From: Microbacterium terregens | GTDB lineage: Bacteria > Pseudomonadota > Alphaproteobacteria > Sphingomonadales > Sphingomonadaceae | Reading direction: 5' to 3' | Length of the DNA: 64,000 nt | NCBI RefSeq assembly: GCF_027922045.1 | Contig: NZ_BSEX01000009.1 | Span: 124,001-188,000 of the forward strand | Part shown: piece after piece, positions 1 through 8,188 of the stretch | How positions within the stretch are numbered: the stretch's first letter is position 1 | Layout: each line of letters starts with the position of its first letter | Notes under the pieces: model-generated | Databases searched by the model: none | What the model was told of the DNA's origin: nothing | The model's input: the letters and a program-made list of their open reading frames with translations, nothing else | Made by a program: the position numbers and the translations under genes

Positions 1-504
1 CAGGGGAGCGCCGGCATCGAGGCCGCGCAGCAGATGGAGGCGCAGGGTCTAGGGTCCGTGCGCCACGTCGTGACGCCCTGCGGCGGCGGCGGCCTGGCCG
101 CCGGCCTCGCGCTTGCCCTTCCGGACGCGGAACTGACGGTGGTCGAGCCGGAGGGCTGGGACGACATGCGGGCGTCGCTGGAGGCCGGCTGGATCGAGCC
201 GGTGGCGCCGGACGCGCCGGACACCGCATGCGACGCGCTCCAGACGCAGCGGGTGTCGCCGCTCACCTTCGAGGTAATCGCGCGCCGCGGCGCCACCGGC
301 GTCGCCGTCAGCGAAGCCGAGATCCGCCACGCCCAGCGCTGGGCCGCGCGCCAGCTGCGCCTGGTGGTGGAGCCCGGCGGCGCGGTTGGGCTTGCGGCGC
401 TGCTCGCCGGCAAGGTGACACCGGCAGACGGCATGCTGGTGCTGCTGTCGGGCGGGAACGTCGACCCGCACGCCTATGCGGCGGTGCTGGCGGGAGAAGA
501 CTAG
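1..504 (+). CDS. Threonine/serine ammonia-lyase-like PLP enzyme, C-terminal part
   Basis: The reading frame is open from the first base of the window, so the 5' end of the gene lies outside it. The visible 167 residues match the C-terminal half of fold-type II PLP enzymes of the threonine dehydratase/serine racemase family. They open with a GQGSAGIE-like segment, carry the glycine-rich phosphate-binding loop CGGGGLAAG, and end with LLSGGNVDP, the usual last beta-strand of this family. No C-terminal ACT regulatory domain follows, which points to a short catabolic-type ammonia-lyase (threonine to 2-oxobutyrate, or serine to pyruvate) rather than the biosynthetic IlvA. The PLP lysine is outside the window, so substrate choice cannot be read here. 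Confidence 0.85.
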   Translation, partial: QGSAGIEAAQQMEAQGLGSVRHVVTPCGGGGLAAGLALALPDAELTVVEPEGWDDMRASLEAGWIEPVAPDAPDTACDALQTQRVSPLTFEVIARRGATGVAVSEAEIRHAQRWAARQLRLVVEPGGAVGLAALLAGKVTPADGMLVLLSGGNVDPHAYAAVLAGED

Positions 505-595
505 GGCGTGAACCCATCAACGACCGCTTCTAGGGCGAGCATTGAACGACCGATTATGGGTGGGGAGCGGACGCGCCGATGTTCGCCGCGCAATC

Positions 596-760
596 CTATT
601 CATTGTGGCCGACATGCTGCCTCAAAAGAGACGCGCCGCTCACGAATCCCAGAATTGGCACAATGATGAAGATCAGGAAGAGTAAGCCGTTAATAAGAAC
701 ATTAGAGAAAGACATTCTCGTAAGGTCAATTGGATGAACGCTCATTTCCCAAACATACAT
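596..760 (-). CDS. Small hydrophobic protein or frameshifted membrane-protein tail
   Basis: About 54 residues starting at an internal ATG, with one strong transmembrane segment (LLFLIFIIVPILGF) and a short polar tail. The frame stays open further upstream to a TTG, and the start is uncertain. The 5' part overlaps, in another frame, the end of the preceding membrane ORF. Together the two frames would give a three-helix protein, so this may be the displaced C-terminus of that protein after a frameshift rather than a gene of its own. The stretch is clearly AT-richer than its surroundings. No family recognised. Confidence 0.35.
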   Translation of the reverse strand: MYVWEMSVHPIDLTRMSFSNVLINGLLFLIFIIVPILGFVSGASLLRQHVGHNE

Positions 761-1601
761 GTTTACTGTGGAAACTGTGAATATAAGCAATTATCCTTAT
801 CGGCTGCCAAAATAAGACGCTTGCGAGCAAGATAAAGCTGGAAAAGCCACAGATAAAATTTACGATATTGTCGTAGATTGCTATTTCTCCGCTTAAATAT
901 GCTAAGCCGTAGATGATCAGCTGAAGAAGCGCCAGCGACGCGCAGATTACGTAGCTACCGTAAAAAAGCTTGGTCATTACGGCATAAGAGCGAAGCCGAG
1001 CGAGGTCCGCAATGGGGCGTTTGCCGCCAGTCCGCTTTTGGGGTCCGGTTTCGCCGCGGCGAACTGCGAGGAGTGGTGCAAAGCGGAGTGGTCGCTCTGC
1101 GCAACAGACGAAAGAAGACGGTAGCGGGCTAAACCGCGTTCGGATCGCGGGGATCGGCAGGCCGTTCACAACTGCGCGTAGTCTGCGGTTTCGGGCTGCA
1201 TTCTTCCGTGGATCACATCCGAGATCGGCAACGTAGATACGATCAAGGCCAACTCCGATCCAGCGGATCGAGATCATGCCCGCGTCGGTGACGTACGGAG
1301 TATCTGCCGGGCAAGTTTCAGATAAGAACCGCTTAGACATTTCATCCGTCGGGCCAGAAGCGGACTTGAACATTTCGACACGTTTCAGAAACCGTGCGTA
1401 GGCGACAGGACTGACCTCAAACGATTTTGGCTTTTGACCTTCGGCCGCGATGTTGGCGACAGGCTCGTCACTGCCCTTTGCATCTAACGTCACGGTCAGG
1501 CCAGGAGCCTGAACCTCAACCCTGCTGACCTGCGCTGTCATTCTGTCTGACTCGCAACCGGCGACCAGCATGGCCACAAAGCAGAGGATCAATGACCGCA
1601 T
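726..1601 (-). CDS. Hypothetical lipoprotein running on into a two-helix membrane segment (composite ORF)
   Basis: A single 291-aa frame that looks like two unrelated parts. Residues 1-16 are a lipoprotein signal ending in the lipobox LVAGC, followed by a compact soluble domain to about residue 150. Residues 155-205 read like translated intergenic DNA (Arg/Pro-rich, low complexity). From Met209 (position 977) a typical membrane protein begins, with helices around residues 217-234 and 245-263. The simplest reading is two genes, a lipoprotein and a membrane protein starting at 977, between which no stop codon happens to occur. A genuine fusion is possible but less likely. It follows a small membrane protein gene by 42 bases. 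Function unknown. Confidence 0.45.
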   Translation of the reverse strand: MRSLILCFVAMLVAGCESDRMTAQVSRVEVQAPGLTVTLDAKGSDEPVANIAAEGQKPKSFEVSPVAYARFLKRVEMFKSASGPTDEMSKRFLSETCPADTPYVTDAGMISIRWIGVGLDRIYVADLGCDPRKNAARNRRLRAVVNGLPIPAIRTRFSPLPSSFVCCAERPLRFAPLLAVRRGETGPQKRTGGKRPIADLARLRSYAVMTKLFYGSYVICASLALLQLIIYGLAYLSGEIAIYDNIVNFICGFSSFILLASVLFWQPIRIIAYIHSFHSKHVCLGNERSSN

Positions 1602-1643
1602 CCGAGAAGTATGCGGATGTGGCGGAACGTCTGCAACTGGGCG

Positions 1644-1940
1644 TTAGCGGTTGTTCCCGTCGAAGTCGTCGCGACTTGCCGCGGCCTCTTCGTCGATACT
1701 CGAACCGCATTTCGGGCAGGGGTCTACCACCCATGGATAGAAGACCGCCCCGCGCTGGTTGACAAAACCGTGGTGACATGGGCGTCGTCGGATGGAGCGG
1801 ATCAGTAGCACTAACGAGATGCATGAGGTGGCGACCCAGATGAACCGCCAAGGCATCGGCAATGCGGGGGACCACGCCCCGGTCGCGCATACGATGCTGT
1901 AGAACATCATTTTCAACGAAGAACTGGTCGACCGTTGCAT
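1644..1940 (-). CDS. Hypothetical small membrane protein with a CPKC motif
   Basis: A 98-residue frame with one convincing membrane helix (FIWVATSCISLVLLI) followed by basic residues, then a short tail containing PCPKCG, a zinc-ribbon-like half-site. The start is uncertain: Met codons at 1940, 1910 and 1907 are all possible and none has a clear ribosome-binding site. It lies just upstream of the lipoprotein ORF on the same strand. The hydrophobic pattern and CxxC argue for real coding, but no family is recognised. Confidence 0.4.
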   Translation of the reverse strand: MQRSTSSSLKMMFYSIVCATGAWSPALPMPWRFIWVATSCISLVLLIRSIRRRPCHHGFVNQRGAVFYPWVVDPCPKCGSSIDEEAAASRDDFDGNNR

Positions 1941-2151
1941 CAGGCACCCACTTTGCTGGTGCGTCGTCCAATCGGCGTGGTGGCGTCGGCGAGCCAATTT
2001 TGCACCTTAGCGCCGGTACCTCCTTGTGCAACGCGGAACGTCTGTACTGAAGCGGGGCGTCGCAAGGCACAATGTCCGAAAGTGGGCGTTCGCAGACCGT
2101 CGGCTTGATGAATCCACGACCCAGCCCGCCCGCCCCGGCGGAAGACCGGCC

Positions 2152-2940
2152 CTAGTGCTTCCCGCCCTTCCGCTGCTGCGCACGGCGGGAGAGCATGTTC
2201 AGCAGCTCGACCAGCACCGAGAAGCCCATCGCCGCGTAGATATACCCCTTGGGCACATGGACGCCGAAGCCGTCGGCGATCAGCACCGCGCCGATCATGA
2301 GCAGGAAGCCCAGCGCGAGCATCACGACCGTGGGGTTGCGGGCGATGAAGTTCGCCAGCGGATCGGCCGCCAGCACCATGGCGCCGACCGCGGCGAGCAC
2401 GGCGATGATCATCACCGCGAGATTGTCGGTCATGCCGACCGCGGTCAGGATTGAATCGATCGAGAACACCATGTCGAGCAGGATGATCTGGACGATCGCC
2501 GATCCGAAGGTGATCGCCGCCACCTGCTTCTTGTCGAGCAGGTCGTCGCTCGGGGTGGCGTCCACATTGTGGTGGATCTCCTTGGTCGCCTTCCAGATCA
2601 GGAACAGCCCGCCGGCGACCAGGATCAGGTCGCGCCAGGAGAAGGCGGTCTCGAACGCAGGCTGCCCATAGTCGTTGAGCGGACCCGTGATGCCGAGGTC
2701 GAACACCACCGCCGTCAGCCCGACGAGCCAGGCGATCATGGAAAGCAGGAGGAGCCGCATGCCGAGCGCGAGGCCGATGCCGACCTTGCGGGCGCGAGCC
2801 CGCTGCTCCTCCGGCAGCTTGTTCGACAGGATCGAGATGAAGACGAGGTTGTCGATGCCGAGCACCACCTCCATCACCACGAGCGCGATCAGTGCGGCCC
2901 AGGCTGTCGGGTCGGAGAAGAGTGCGAGAAGGCTTTCCAT
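2152..2940 (-). CDS. TerC family integral membrane protein
   Basis: 262 residues with seven or more predicted helices and the TerC signature [15 protein letters not shown] near residues 24-38, with the conserved acidic residues inside membrane segments. The charged loop after the second helix ([13 protein letters not shown]) and a second acidic helix around FSIDSIL are also typical. TerC/YgdQ proteins are linked to metal-ion efflux (notably manganese) and metal loading of exported proteins; that role is family knowledge, not visible here. The gene follows the TonB-like gene with only 48 bases between, too short for the Mn riboswitch that often precedes terC. Confidence 0.9.
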   Translation of the reverse strand: MESLLALFSDPTAWAALIALVVMEVVLGIDNLVFISILSNKLPEEQRARARKVGIGLALGMRLLLLSMIAWLVGLTAVVFDLGITGPLNDYGQPAFETAFSWRDLILVAGGLFLIWKATKEIHHNVDATPSDDLLDKKQVAAITFGSAIVQIILLDMVFSIDSILTAVGMTDNLAVMIIAVLAAVGAMVLAADPLANFIARNPTVVMLALGFLLMIGAVLIADGFGVHVPKGYIYAAMGFSVLVELLNMLSRRAQQRKGGKH

Positions 2941-2988
2941 CCCGCCAGTCTATGCGGCGCCCGGCGCCGGCACAACGCCGCAGCGACG

Positions 2989-3768
2989 CTAGGGCTGGGG
3001 ACGCTGGGTGAAGTCGATGCGGATGCGGACCCAGGCGCCGATCATCGGCTTTCCGCCGACCCGCGGCGGCCGGACGCGGAACTGCCACGCGGCCTGGCGG
3101 ATGGCGCCCGCCAGCCGCGATCCCCGCGGAGAGTCGCCCAGCTCGCGGCAGTCCTCGACGCGGTAATCGGCGACGGTGCGGCAGGCGATCTCCGCCCATG
3201 CGCCGGCAGGGGCACCCTGCGGCGGCATATAGGCGCCAAGCTCCCGGTCGGTCGGCCGGCGATACCATTCCGCCCGGTACAGCCGTTCGCCGCCGGGTCC
3301 TTCGCCCGGACCATAGGCCGCACCACTATCCGCAGCGTCGCCGCCGTCGTTCGCCGAACCGCTGTCGGCAAGTTCGGCGCCCTGCTTCGATCGGATCGCG
3401 CCGATGTCGGACGCGGCGAAATCCTCGCTGCTCAGGACCAGCATGTTGGGGGTGGGCTGTGGAGCGGGCGGCGCGCTGGGCGGCGGTGGCGGTGCCGTCA
3501 CCGCGTCCTTGGGGCGGCTGCGTGCGGTGGCGCCGCCGCCGGGCTTCGGCACCTCGGGGTCGCCGGCCGCCTGGGTCTCGGGCGGGTCGGGCGTGATGTC
3601 GAACACGGGGGGCGCCGCCTCGGGCGGCGGGGGCGGCAACAGCCGCGGCGCGAGCGTCAGCAGCATGATCAGGATCAGGACGTTGATCCCGACCGCCAGC
3701 AACAACGCGACCGTGCGGGGCCGGCGGGACGCGCGATACGACGAGATGGGATCGGACGCCGCGCGCAT
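2989..3768 (-). CDS. Membrane-anchored proline-rich protein, TonB-like architecture
   Basis: 259 residues: a short basic cytoplasmic start, one membrane helix (about residues 18-38), a Pro-rich spacer with runs such as PPPPPEAAPP and PPPPPSAPPAP, and a C-terminal domain of about 100 residues ending in an IDF strand. This anchor/Pro-rich spacer/periplasmic domain layout is that of TonB-type energy transducers, but the C-terminal domain is not a clear match to classical TonB and no exbBD genes are nearby. It is better treated as an envelope-spanning protein of unknown partner. The next gene upstream on the strand is an alpha/beta hydrolase, 89 bases away. Confidence 0.6.
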   Translation of the reverse strand: MRAASDPISSYRASRRPRTVALLLAVGINVLILIMLLTLAPRLLPPPPPEAAPPVFDITPDPPETQAAGDPEVPKPGGGATARSRPKDAVTAPPPPPSAPPAPQPTPNMLVLSSEDFAASDIGAIRSKQGAELADSGSANDGGDAADSGAAYGPGEGPGGERLYRAEWYRRPTDRELGAYMPPQGAPAGAWAEIACRTVADYRVEDCRELGDSPRGSRLAGAIRQAAWQFRVRPPRVGGKPMIGAWVRIRIDFTQRPQP

Positions 3769-3857
3769 TGCTGGCGCGCCTACACCGCGCGCGCAGGCGC
3801 CGCAATCATGTGTTGGAAACGGCCTCCGGGGACGCGCGGCGCCCCCGGGCTGCCCGG

Positions 3858-4514
3858 TCAGCGGATCGGCGAGTTCGGGTCGAGCCGCATGTCGAGATAG
3901 CGGTCCACGCTGCCCATCAGCTCCGGCATCTCGTGCTCGAAGAAGTGGTTCGCGCCGGGGATCACGTCGTGGTGGATGGTGATGTGCTTTTGCGTGCGCA
4001 GCTTGTCGACCAGCTTCTGGGTCGCGGCCGGCGTCACCACCTCGTCCGCCTCGCCCTGGATGATGATGCCCGAGGAGGGGCAGGGCGCCAGGAAGGTGAA
4101 GTCGAACATGTTCGCGGGCGGCGCGATCGAGATGAAGCCGCGGATCTCGGGACGGCGCATCAGCAGCTGCATGCCGATCCACGCGCCGAAGCCGAAGCCT
4201 GCGACCCAGGTCGTCTGCGCTTCGGGGTGGAAGCTCTGCACCCAGTCGAGCGCGGAAGCCGCGTCCGACAGTTCGCCGACGCCGTTGTCGAACGTGCCCT
4301 GACTCTTGCCGACGCCGCGGAAGTTGAAGCGCAGCGTCGCGAAGCCGCGGCGCTGGAAGGTCTTGTAGAGCTCCTGCACGATGCGGTTGTTCATCGTGCC
4401 GCCGGCATTGGGATGCGGGTGGAGGATCATCGCCACGGGTGCGCGCGGGCGCGGGGCGGGGGCAAAACGACCTTCGAGGCGCCCTTCCGGGCCGGGAAAG
4501 ATGACTTCGGGCAT
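3858..4514 (-). CDS. Alpha/beta-hydrolase fold protein lacking the nucleophile serine
   Basis: 218 residues from an ATG preceded by AGGAAA at good spacing. The fold signatures are present: an HPHPNAGGTMNN oxyanion segment near the start, RFNFRGVGKSQG, IIIQGEADEVV around the acid residue, and the catalytic His in PGANHFFEHE. The nucleophile elbow, however, reads GFGFGAW where this family normally has GxSxGAW, so glycine (codon GGC) replaces the serine. One base separates GGC from the serine codon AGC. The protein may be an inactive or binding-only member, or the base may be a sequencing error. It is divergent from the cysteine desulfurase operon. Confidence 0.8.
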   Translation of the reverse strand: MPEVIFPGPEGRLEGRFAPAPRPRAPVAMILHPHPNAGGTMNNRIVQELYKTFQRRGFATLRFNFRGVGKSQGTFDNGVGELSDAASALDWVQSFHPEAQTTWVAGFGFGAWIGMQLLMRRPEIRGFISIAPPANMFDFTFLAPCPSSGIIIQGEADEVVTPAATQKLVDKLRTQKHITIHHDVIPGANHFFEHEMPELMGSVDRYLDMRLDPNSPIR

Positions 4515-4608
4515 GGGTTTCCTGCCGAGAGAAATGGGGCGCGCGGTTGGGCGCAGCAAGCTGCGCGCTATATAGGCGGCAAGCTTTCCCGCGCAATCGG
4601 AACGATAC

Positions 4609-5664
4609 TTGGCCGAACGACTCTATCTGGATCATGCCGCGACAACCCCGATGCGGCCGGAGGCGATCGCCGCGGTGGCAGAGGGCATGGCGCGCTGGGC
4701 GAACCCCTCGTCTCCTCATGCGGAGGGGCGCGCGGCGCGCCGCATGCTGGAGGACGCCCGCGCCCGCATCGCCGCAGCGCTCGGCTGGCCCCATGAGGTG
4801 ATCCTGACCAGCGGCGCCAGCGAGGCGATCGCGCTGGCGCTCGGGCGGGCCAAGGGCGTGCGGATCGCCGTGTCGCCGACCGAGCATGACGCCGTCCTGC
4901 GCGCGGCGGGCGATGCGGAGCGGCTGCCGGTGGATGTGGCAGGCCGGGCTTCGCTGCCCGAGCCCACCGGCGAGCGGCGGCTGTTCGCGATCCAGGCCGC
5001 CAATTCGGAAACGGGCGTGCTCCAGCCCCTCGACACGCTCGCGGCCGAGATCCGCGGACGCGGGGAGCTGTTGTTCGCCGACTGCGCACAATCGGCGGGC
5101 AAGCTCCCGCTGCCGGACGCGGACCTAATCGCCGTCTCCGCGCACAAGCTCGGCGGGCCGCCGGGCATCGGCGCGCTGCTGGTGCGCGACTTCGCGGTCC
5201 TCGAACCCACGGGCGGCCAGGAGCAGGGCTACCGCGGCGGGACTGAGAACCTGCCCGGCGTGCTCGGCTTCGCGGCCGCGCTGGAAACGCCGCGCGACTG
5301 GCTGGAGCAGGCGACCGAATGGCGCGCCATGCTCGACGCGGCGGTGATCGCAGAAGGCGGGGAGGTCGTCGCCGGGGAGGCACCCCGCCTCGCCACCATC
5401 GCCGCCTATCGCATGCCAAGCGTCGCCTCCGCCGCGCAGTTGATCCGCTTCGACGGCAGCGGCATCGCGGTGTCCGCCGGCAGCGCCTGCTCGTCTGGCA
5501 GCCTCAAGCCCAGCCACGTGCTCGGCGCGATGGGCTGGGAGGCGCAGTCTGCGCGGGAAGTGGTGCGGGTGAGCTTCGGCTGGAACACCCGTGCCGAGGA
5601 CGCCCGCCGCTTCGCCGACGCCTGGACCGCGATCGCCCGGGAAGCGCGGGCGCGGGCGGCATGA
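4609..5664 (+). CDS. Cysteine desulfurase family protein, first of a tandem pair
   Basis: 351 residues starting at a TTG; the N-terminus LYLDHAATTP is diagnostic for the NifS/IscS class of PLP enzymes, which take sulfur from cysteine and pass it on as a persulfide. The PLP lysine is Lys180 in SAHKLGGPPG and the persulfide cysteine is Cys294 in GSACSSG, so both catalytic residues are intact. The stop overlaps the start of a second desulfurase (ATGA), implying translational coupling. At about 350 residues it is shorter than housekeeping IscS (about 400). Whether it serves Fe-S cluster assembly, tRNA thiolation or a dedicated acceptor cannot be told from the sequence. Confidence 0.88.
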   Translation: MAERLYLDHAATTPMRPEAIAAVAEGMARWANPSSPHAEGRAARRMLEDARARIAAALGWPHEVILTSGASEAIALALGRAKGVRIAVSPTEHDAVLRAAGDAERLPVDVAGRASLPEPTGERRLFAIQAANSETGVLQPLDTLAAEIRGRGELLFADCAQSAGKLPLPDADLIAVSAHKLGGPPGIGALLVRDFAVLEPTGGQEQGYRGGTENLPGVLGFAAALETPRDWLEQATEWRAMLDAAVIAEGGEVVAGEAPRLATIAAYRMPSVASAAQLIRFDGSGIAVSAGSACSSGSLKPSHVLGAMGWEAQSAREVVRVSFGWNTRAEDARRFADAWTAIAREARARAA

Positions 5665-6752
5665 GCTACCTCGACTATCAGGCCACGACCCCCCTCGCGC
5701 CCGAGGCACTGGCGGCGATGCTCCCCTGGCTGGAGCGCCAGCACGCCAACCCGCACTCCCCGCATCGCGAGGGCCGCGCCGCCCGCGCCGCGGTGGAAGT
5801 GGCGCGCGGACAGGTGGCCAGGCTGCTGCCGGAGGGCGGCCGCGTCGCCTTCACCTCCGGCGCCACCGAGGCGCTCAACTGGGCGATCCAGGGGACCCAG
5901 GGCTCGATCGTGACGCTCGCGACCGAGCACGCGACCGTGCTCGACACCGTCGCTGCCGAGGCGCGGAAAGGCCGTGCGGTCACCATCCTGCCGGTGAGCA
6001 GCGACGGCCGCGTCGACCTGAAGGAAGCCGCCCGCGCGATCCTGCCCGGCACCGGCCTGGTGGCGGCGATGCTGGTCAACAACGAGATCGGCGTGATCCA
6101 GCCGATCGCGGAGCTCGCCGCACTCGCCCACGCCGCCGGCGCGCGGTTCCTGTGCGACGCGGTGCAGGGCTATGGCCGGGTGCCCGTTCCCGACAGCTGC
6201 GATCTGGTCGCCGTCTCCGGCCACAAGATCCACGGGCCGAAGGGTATCGGCGCGCTGTGGGTCCGCGACGGCGTGCCGCTCGCGCCGCTGCTCCACGGTG
6301 GAGGGCAGGAGGCGCCGGGACGTTCCGGCACGCTCTCGCCCGCGCTGTGTGCCGGCTTCGGCGCCGCCGCCCGGCTCGCGGTCGAGCGGCAAGACGAAGA
6401 CGCGGCGCACGTCGCCCGTCTCGCTCAGGCGGCACGGGCCGCGCTCGGGCGCGATTGGCGGGTGAACGGCTCCACCGAGCACCGCTATCGCGGCAACCTC
6501 AACCTGCGGCGCGAAGGGCTCGACGTGGCGCGGTTGATGAGCGACCTGCGCGACATCGCCTTTTCCGCGGGCTCCGCCTGTGCCAGCGGCTCGGGGCGGC
6601 CGAGCCACGTGCTTCGCGCCATCGGCCTGTCGGACGCGGAGGCGCGATCGAGCATCCGCATCGGCTTCGGCCGCACCACCACCGAGGAGGAATTGTTGAA
6701 CGCCATCACCCGGATCGACGCAGCGGCGCGCGCGCAAAAGGTGGCGGCATGA
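5661..6752 (+). CDS. Cysteine desulfurase family protein, second of a tandem pair
   Basis: 363 residues, same fold-type I PLP family as the preceding gene but clearly diverged from it. Landmarks are SYLDYQATTPLAPEAL at the start, the cofactor lysine Lys189 in SGHKIHGPKG, and the active-site Cys307 in AGSACASG. Start and stop both overlap the neighbours by four bases (ATGA on both sides), so the three genes are read as one unit. Having two complete desulfurases back to back with a ferredoxin suggests either two sulfur acceptors or a heteromeric enzyme. No IscU, IscA, SufE or IscR gene is present in the window. Confidence 0.88.
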   Translation: MSYLDYQATTPLAPEALAAMLPWLERQHANPHSPHREGRAARAAVEVARGQVARLLPEGGRVAFTSGATEALNWAIQGTQGSIVTLATEHATVLDTVAAEARKGRAVTILPVSSDGRVDLKEAARAILPGTGLVAAMLVNNEIGVIQPIAELAALAHAAGARFLCDAVQGYGRVPVPDSCDLVAVSGHKIHGPKGIGALWVRDGVPLAPLLHGGGQEAPGRSGTLSPALCAGFGAAARLAVERQDEDAAHVARLAQAARAALGRDWRVNGSTEHRYRGNLNLRREGLDVARLMSDLRDIAFSAGSACASGSGRPSHVLRAIGLSDAEARSSIRIGFGRTTTEEELLNAITRIDAAARAQKVAA

Positions 6753-7078
6753 TCGTCCGCTTCATCGGCGTCGACGGCGCGATCGAGGAAGCACGCGGTG
6801 CTGCCGGCGATCGGCTGCTCGACCTCGCTCAGGCCTATGGCCAGCCGCTGGAGGGCACGTGCGACGGGCAGATGGCCTGCTCGACCTGCCACGTGATCGT
6901 CGCGCCGGAATTCGCCGACCTGCTGCCCCCGCCGTCGGAAGAAGAGGAAGACATGCTCGATTTCGCCCCCGGCGCCACGCGCACCAGCCGGCTCGCCTGC
7001 CAGATCACGCTCACCGACGCGCTCGAAGGCCTCACGGTGCGCATGCCCGGCCAGCAGGCCGACGCGAGGCGGCGCTGA
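6749..7078 (+). CDS. 2Fe-2S ferredoxin, adrenodoxin/Fdx type
   Basis: 109 residues with the cluster ligands Cys38, Cys44, Cys47 and Cys84 in the C-x5-C-x2-C...C pattern of vertebrate-type and Isc-type [2Fe-2S] ferredoxins (EGTCDGQMACSTCHV and RLACQI). The acidic stretch EEEEDML between them matches the partner-binding face of this family. It overlaps the upstream desulfurase by four bases, so it probably supplies electrons for Fe-S cluster or sulfur chemistry in the same pathway. It could equally act as a general electron donor. Confidence 0.9.
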   Translation: MIVRFIGVDGAIEEARGAAGDRLLDLAQAYGQPLEGTCDGQMACSTCHVIVAPEFADLLPPPSEEEEDMLDFAPGATRTSRLACQITLTDALEGLTVRMPGQQADARRR

Positions 7079-7953
7079 TGCGGCGGCGCGAGTTCGTCGC
7101 CGGCGCCGCGGCCGCAGTGCTGCTGCCGACCTGGCTGGAGGCGCTGGGCAGCGCCGCCTTCGCTGCGCCCGCCGATCCGCTCGCCGCGATCGCCAGCGAG
7201 GCAGGCGGCCGCCTGGGCGTGTCGGTGCTGGACACGGGCACCGGGCGCCGCCTGTGGCTCGACCCGCTGGCGCGCTATCCTTTGTGCTCGACCTTCAAGG
7301 TGCCGCTTGCCGCCGCGATCCTCGCGCGCGGCGATCGTGGCGAACTCGACCTCCAGCGCCCGATCCGCTTCACGCAAGGCGATCTCCTCGACTATGCCCC
7401 GGTGGTACGCGAGAACCTGCCCCGCGGGCAGATGACGCTCGCGGAGCTGTGCGCCGCTGCCGTCGAGTGGAGCGACAATGCCGCCGCCAACCTGCTGCTG
7501 CCGCAGCTCGGCGGGCCGTCCGGCCTGACCCGCTTCCTGCGCTCCGCAGGGGACACGATCACCCGGCTCGACCGCGTGGAGCCCGAGCTCAACGACTACA
7601 AGCCCGGCGAACTGCGCGACACGACGACGCCGATGGCGATGACGACGCTGCTGGCGGCGCTGCTCACGGGCGACGTGCTGGAGCCGGCGTCGCGCAAGCA
7701 GCTCACCGACTGGATGATCGGCTGCCGCACCGGCGACAAGCGGCTGCGCGCCGGGCTGCCCAAGAGCTGGCGAGTCGGCGACAAGACCGGCACCAGCGGC
7801 AACGGGCAGGCCAACGACATCGCCATCGCATGGCCGCCGAACCGCAAGCCGATCCTGATCGCCTGCTACCTCGACGCGCCCGGGATCGCGCCGGAGAAGG
7901 CGGACCAGGCGATCGCCTCGGTGGGGGCGCTGGTGGGACAGCTGTTCGCCTGA
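7078..7953 (+). CDS. Class A (serine) beta-lactamase with Tat-type signal
   Basis: 291 residues. The N-terminus MRRREFVAGAAAAV has a twin-arginine export motif. All class A catalytic motifs are present: Ser71-x-x-Lys74 (STFK), Ser132-Asp-Asn134 (SDN), Glu168 in EPELN, and Lys236-Thr-Gly (KTG). It should hydrolyse beta-lactams in the periplasm by a serine acyl-enzyme route. The cysteine just before the active serine is not matched by one after the KTG motif (KTGTSG), so the disulfide of KPC-type carbapenemases is absent. Its start overlaps the ferredoxin stop by one base (TGATG), placing it at the end of the desulfurase operon. No AmpR-type regulator is adjacent. Confidence 0.93.
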   Translation: MRRREFVAGAAAAVLLPTWLEALGSAAFAAPADPLAAIASEAGGRLGVSVLDTGTGRRLWLDPLARYPLCSTFKVPLAAAILARGDRGELDLQRPIRFTQGDLLDYAPVVRENLPRGQMTLAELCAAAVEWSDNAAANLLLPQLGGPSGLTRFLRSAGDTITRLDRVEPELNDYKPGELRDTTTPMAMTTLLAALLTGDVLEPASRKQLTDWMIGCRTGDKRLRAGLPKSWRVGDKTGTSGNGQANDIAIAWPPNRKPILIACYLDAPGIAPEKADQAIASVGALVGQLFA

Positions 7954-7992
7954 GAGATCTTCCGCGGCTCCACCATTCCCCACCTGTTTGTC

Positions 7993-8088
7993 TCGAGTAG
8001 GGATCGAGCTTGTCGAGAGCCCGTATCGAGAGAGCCGCGCGCGCCGACCTCTCGATACGCCGTCTCGACAAGCTCGACGGCTACTCGA
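7993..8088. repeat. Long imperfect palindrome (REP-like family C)
   Basis: Two arms of about 40 bases mirror each other: TCGAGTAG...TCGAGCTTGTCGAGA...GTATCGAGAG on the left, and CTCTCGATAC...TCTCGACAAGCTCGA...CTACTCGA on the right. Transcribed, it would form one large cruciform or hairpin. It fills the gap between the beta-lactamase operon and the ATPase gene. No second copy was noticed in this window. No stop codon falls in the ATPase frame across it. Confidence 0.85.
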
Positions 8089-8188
8089 GGCGAACGGAAA
8101 AGGAAGGCGCGGACAGGAACAGTGCTGTCTGCGAAAACCGTCGCATCCCCCTTGCCGCAGCCCCCTGCCATCGTCCAAACGCGCCGGC

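Noticed and set aside
1012..1236. A plus-strand frame in the hypothetical patch
   Set aside because: Composition is Arg/Ser-rich and repeat-like, and it lies opposite a better-supported lipoprotein frame.
2941..2990. A manganese (yybP-ykoY) riboswitch in front of terC
   Set aside because: Only 48 bases separate terC from the gene upstream, too few for the fold, and no conserved motif is visible.
3769..5091. Upstream extension of the TonB-like frame to about 700 residues
   Set aside because: The added part runs antisense to the desulfurase and through the hydrolase gene; the real protein starts at the ATG before the membrane anchor.
7078..7953. Beta-lactamase as part of an integron or transposon
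   Set aside because: No integrase, attC site, insertion sequence or flanking direct repeat was seen, and base composition equals that of the neighbours.
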